The notes beneath the pieces were generated by a model. It made no database searches, was not told where the DNA came from, and saw nothing but the letters and a program-made list of their open reading frames with translations. From the NCBI RefSeq assembly GCF_902168135.1, contig NZ_CABHOL010000025.1, positions 53,448-117,447 on the forward strand: 64,000 nucleotides of DNA, read 5' to 3'. Source of the stretch: an uncultured Fluviicola sp. Its GTDB lineage: Bacteria > Bacteroidota > Bacteroidia > Flavobacteriales_D > Crocinitomicaceae. How positions within the stretch are numbered: the first letter of the stretch is position 1; every line of letters starts with the position of its first letter. Below, in pieces: positions 61,287 to 64,000 of this stretch. A program made the translations under genes and the position numbers.

Positions 61287-62350
61287 AAAAACTCATTCAT
61301 ACCGACAATTACGAATCCTTTTACCTGGATTACCTGGAAGGAACTCTTTCCGAAGAGGAGCGAATTGCTTTTGAGGAGTTCTTAGCTGCCAATCCGGAAT
61401 TGCAGATCGACGAGGAATTGGTTTTCCTGGACGACACACCGGAAAAGATGGACCCGCTTCAAAAATACTTGTTGAAAAAGGAAGACCTTTCGATCGTAAC
61501 CGGTGAAAACCTGGAATATTTTGCGATCGGAAAAGTGGAAAATGTACTTACTGCAAACGAAGAAAAACTATTTGACGGGTATTTAGCAAAACATCCGGAG
61601 GCTCAAAAACTGGTTGCCGATTACCGCGAAACACGTTTACAGCCTTCAGCGGTTCTTTATCCGAACAAAGAAGACCTGAAAGAAAAAGAAGTGGCTTTGG
61701 TTTCCTGGAAATTTATCGCCAGATCTGCCGCAGCTGCTGCCATTCTGCTCCTGTTTTTAAAATTGGGTTTCAACAACAGTAATCATACGAAAGAAGGGAC
61801 ATCCAATACGGTTGCTCAAAACAACAGCGGTAAAAAGAACACTCAACCAAAATCGGAAGACAAGAAACCTGCTAAACTGGTTCCTTCTGTTGGATCTATC
61901 GGGGAGGATGATACTTACGTAGCACAAAAAAGCACTCCAAAGAACGGAAACAGCGGTCATTCGAACTTGAAAGAACGCACAGCCCCTGTTCAAAAAGAGA
62001 ATAAGAACCCGGAGCAGTTGATTCCGGTTCAGCCGGAATTGGAGAAAACTCCACTTGCTGAGAACAAGCCGCACCACCCAACGATTTTGCCGCAGGTTAA
62101 AGACGACAAACAGCCGGTTGCACCTACCTTGAATAACGATGTGAACAAAGCACCAAGCAAGGATCTGGCTTCAAACACTGGCGGTTCAAATATGAAAAAC
62201 CCGATTCCGCTGATTACGAATACGCTTTCCGAGAAAACCAAAACTACGGTAGATTTCCAGACAGGTAAAGCAACGGAAACGCAAAAAGGCGGATTCTTCG
62301 TGAAAATCGGGAAGTTTGAGGTTTCGCATAAGTCTTCGAAGAAAAAGTGA
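61283..62350 (+). CDS. Anti-sigma-factor-like membrane protein
   Basis: This is a 355-aa protein. The cytoplasmic N-terminal part has two anti-sigma-like helical units (ESFYLDYLEGTLSEEERIAFEEFLAANPEL and LEYFAIGKVENVLTANEEKLFDGYLAKHPEA), each ending in an A/NP-x-L/A motif, without the HxxxCxxC zinc signature. A single TM helix follows (FIARSAAAAAILLLFLKLGF, ~153-172), then a long Asn/Lys/Pro-rich, low-complexity extracytoplasmic tail. Co-translation with the sigma factor (4-nt overlap) supports an anti-sigma role. Confidence 0.85.
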   Translation: MKKLIHTDNYESFYLDYLEGTLSEEERIAFEEFLAANPELQIDEELVFLDDTPEKMDPLQKYLLKKEDLSIVTGENLEYFAIGKVENVLTANEEKLFDGYLAKHPEAQKLVADYRETRLQPSAVLYPNKEDLKEKEVALVSWKFIARSAAAAAILLLFLKLGFNNSNHTKEGTSNTVAQNNSGKKNTQPKSEDKKPAKLVPSVGSIGEDDTYVAQKSTPKNGNSGHSNLKERTAPVQKENKNPEQLIPVQPELEKTPLAENKPHHPTILPQVKDDKQPVAPTLNNDVNKAPSKDLASNTGGSNMKNPIPLITNTLSEKTKTTVDFQTGKATETQKGGFFVKIGKFEVSHKSSKKK

Positions 62351-62452
62351 CTTCGACTCCGCTCAGTCACCTTCTATATAATCCGCTCAGTCACCTTTCA
62401 AAGCTAGTTTGTAATCAATTTTTTATTCGGAGGTCCCTGAGCGAAGTCGAAG
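62351..62452. repeat. Bacteroidota intergenic inverted repeat (CTTCGACTCCGCTCAG family)
   Basis: CTTCGACTCCGCTCAG (62351-62366) pairs with CTGAGCGAAGTCGAAG (62437-62452), one mismatch. The segment CCGCTCAGTCACCTT is also repeated directly at 62359-62373 and 62384-62398. It follows the anti-sigma gene stop codon within 1 nt. Elements of this sequence are familiar as dispersed repeats in flavobacterial genomes. Confidence 0.8.
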
Positions 62453-62527
62453 GGCCGAACCAAAAAATAAATTTCATGGGGGATTAGGATTCCGATTCAA
62501 TAAAAAAGTTATTTTTATCCCTTCCAG

Positions 62528-64000
62528 ATGAAAGAAACCTCCTTCATAGAACAGAACAAAGAAAAATGGAAGAAATTCCAGTCTTTGACTTCAAATCAAA
62601 CTAGTGATCCTGAAGAAATCGCAGACTTATATTCGGATATTACCGATGATTTGAGTTATGCGCAGACGTTCTATAGCAAACGGACGGTTCGTGTTTACCT
62701 GAACCAGATCGCTCAGGGGATTCATAACCTGGTGCATAAACAGCGGAAAGACTCGTTCCGGAAACTGTTCACCGTTTGGAGGGTTTCCATTCCACTGGAA
62801 ATCTACAGATCACGAAAGAATTTATTGTTCGCTTTATTCGTTTTTCTCTTCTGGACAATTGTCGGGGCCATTTCCACGCACTTCAACCCGGATTTTCCGC
62901 GTATGATCCTGGGTGACGGCTATGTTGAAATGACTTTGAAAAATATTGAGAAAGGCGACCCTTTGGGCGTTTATCACAGCGGATCACAAGTCAGTATGTT
63001 CCTGGAAATAACCCTGAACAACATCACCGTTTCTTTCTACACCTTCATTCTCGGGATTTTCTTTACGATAGGTACACATATTATGATCTTCAACAACTCG
63101 ATCATGCTGGGTGCTTTTCAATATTTCTTCCACCTGAAAGGTTTGCTGATCGTTTCTTTCCTGGGAATCTGGATCCACGGTGCATTTGAGATCAGTTCGA
63201 TTGCCATTGCCGGCGGTGCGGGAATTACACTCGGGAACGGGTTACTTTTCCCCGGCTCTTATACCCGCCTGCAAAGTCTGCAGCTTTCGGCGAAAAGAGG
63301 TTTGAAGATCATGATGTCGCTCATTCCCTTCCTGATCGCAGCCGGATTTTTGGAAAGTTATGTTACACACAATTACCAGGAACTGGCAGACTGGTCGAAA
63401 TGGGCCATCATTACGGTTTCATTTGCGATCATTGTTTTCTACTACATCATTTACCCGATCGTTGTGGCAAGACGCCACCCGGAACTGGTGCATGAAAGCG
63501 ATCCGCCGATCAAAACATACATCAACGTATTTGACCTGAATAAAATCCGCACCTTCGGACAAATGTTCTCCGACAGTTTTTCATTCTACCGCGTTCACAT
63601 CGGGAAGATCATGCGCTACAACCTGGTGCTCACTATTCCGATTATTATCGCTGTAATTGTATTCCAGGACCTGATGCGTTACGAAGACCTCACTCACCAA
63701 TACGAATACGACTGGGCTTCGCAGCTAAGCATCATTATGGGATTTGATATTCAGTCGTTCAGTGACTTCGTGGTGACTTTGCTTTGGACCATTGTCTTAT
63801 CGATTTTTACGCTTTCCATTCTTTACCATTTCAGGAACCAGGAACAAAAAGCGAGTTTAAAACTGTTTGTTCCGTTTATGCTCCAAAAACTTCCGGGAAC
63901 CTGGCTTGGATTGAGCTTCCTGTTTTTGATCCTCTTTTACGTTCCGTGGTACTGGATGTTCCTGGTACTTTTCATCGCACCGTTTTTCTGGCTGCAGGGA
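62528..64000 (+). CDS. SpoIIM/DUF95-like membrane protein (truncated by window end)
   Basis: The frame is open from ATG 62528 to the window edge (491 codons visible). The N-terminal ~90 residues are soluble and helical (FIEQNKEKWKKFQS, ADLYSDITDDLSYAQ). Next come several TM segments, including YRSRKNLLFALFVFLFW, ITVSFYTFILGIFF, LIVSFLGIWIHGAFEISSIAIAGGAGI and WAIITVSFAIIVFYYIIYP, in the layout of stage II sporulation protein M-type (DUF95) proteins that many non-sporulating bacteria encode. These often sit with RDD proteins and ATPases of the MoxR type; the right neighbour is outside the window. -7-like TATTTTTA is at 62510-62517. Confidence 0.85.
   Translation, partial: MKETSFIEQNKEKWKKFQSLTSNQTSDPEEIADLYSDITDDLSYAQTFYSKRTVRVYLNQIAQGIHNLVHKQRKDSFRKLFTVWRVSIPLEIYRSRKNLLFALFVFLFWTIVGAISTHFNPDFPRMILGDGYVEMTLKNIEKGDPLGVYHSGSQVSMFLEITLNNITVSFYTFILGIFFTIGTHIMIFNNSIMLGAFQYFFHLKGLLIVSFLGIWIHGAFEISSIAIAGGAGITLGNGLLFPGSYTRLQSLQLSAKRGLKIMMSLIPFLIAAGFLESYVTHNYQELADWSKWAIITVSFAIIVFYYIIYPIVVARRHPELVHESDPPIKTYINVFDLNKIRTFGQMFSDSFSFYRVHIGKIMRYNLVLTIPIIIAVIVFQDLMRYEDLTHQYEYDWASQLSIIMGFDIQSFSDFVVTLLWTIVLSIFTLSILYHFRNQEQKASLKLFVPFMLQKLPGTWLGLSFLFLILFYVPWYWMFLVLFIAPFFWLQG

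Noticed and set aside
1..64000. CRISPR arrays, tRNA/rRNA genes, prophage, intact IS elements
   Set aside because: No evenly spaced short direct repeats with spacers, no cloverleaf or rRNA-like sequence, and no transposase or integrase frame was found by eye.

Overview
The window looks like the chromosome of a member of the Bacteroidota, most likely order Flavobacteriales and perhaps close to Fluviicola/Crocinitomicaceae (inference, no search run). The evidence is: four secreted proteins ending in type IX secretion (T9SS) C-terminal sorting domains; many lipoproteins; YwqK/MORN, DUF4349, DUF4221-like and GCMGIRFYYG-type proteins typical of the phylum; few Shine-Dalgarno sequences; and repeated Bacteroidota -7 promoter boxes (TAnnTTTG). 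No tRNA, rRNA, CRISPR array, prophage or intact insertion sequence was seen.

Layout. 1-2303 (-): the N-terminal two thirds or more of a secreted protein with a tandem array of 92-residue, eight-cysteine PKD-like repeats, cut by the left edge. 2749-6043 (+): polA and a small exported protein. 6121-12227 (-): an M36 fungalysin-type peptidase (T9SS cargo) and a 1135-aa UPF1-like superfamily 1 helicase. 12349-14344 (+): a cystathionine gamma-synthase/lyase and an SDR oxidoreductase, then a 571-bp gap holding a structured dispersed repeat and an SDR-like 3' remnant. 14916-19471 (+): two tandem paralogous M43 metallopeptidases (T9SS cargo). 19582-20796 (-): a small secreted protein and a PolB-type 3'-5' exonuclease. 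20923-25748 (+): msrC, an Ig-like lipoprotein, a flippase-like membrane protein, prs and rplY/ctc.

26023-29523 (-): a large T9SS-exported amidase with a possible lysozyme-like N-terminus. 30157-34676: DUF983 protein, AraC regulator, gpsA, RidA, a membrane protein and an rRNA-methyltransferase-like protein. 34734-37116 (-): a compact four-gene signalling operon (small GCMGIRFYYG protein, 7-TM protein, histidine kinase, NarL-type regulator). 37346-39568: a DUF3606 protein and a YgiQ radical SAM protein. 39800-44692 (+): a lipoprotein and a 1302-aa MORN/YwqK-repeat protein. 44859-48608 (+): a MarR regulator, a three-lipoprotein cassette (Cys-rich peptide, propeller-like DUF4221 protein, thioredoxin-like CGSC protein) and a DUF4349 lipoprotein. 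48674-55977 (+): M17 aminopeptidase and pdxA, then the envelope-lipid cluster yceD-rpmF-plsX-fabH-accB-accC. 56032-64000: a beta-barrel protein, a SpoIIE phosphatase, a TonB-domain protein, two small hypothetical proteins, an ECF sigma/anti-sigma-like pair with a plausible ECF promoter, and a SpoIIM-like membrane protein cut by the right edge.

The core housekeeping genes (polA, prs, rplY, gpsA, pdxA, plsX-fabH-accBC) are ordinary. The less explained material is the Cys8 repeat protein, the GCMGIRFYYG/7-TM two-component operon, the Cys-rich lipoprotein cassette, the orphan helicase and several families of intergenic structured repeats, two of which show compensatory changes between copies inside this window.
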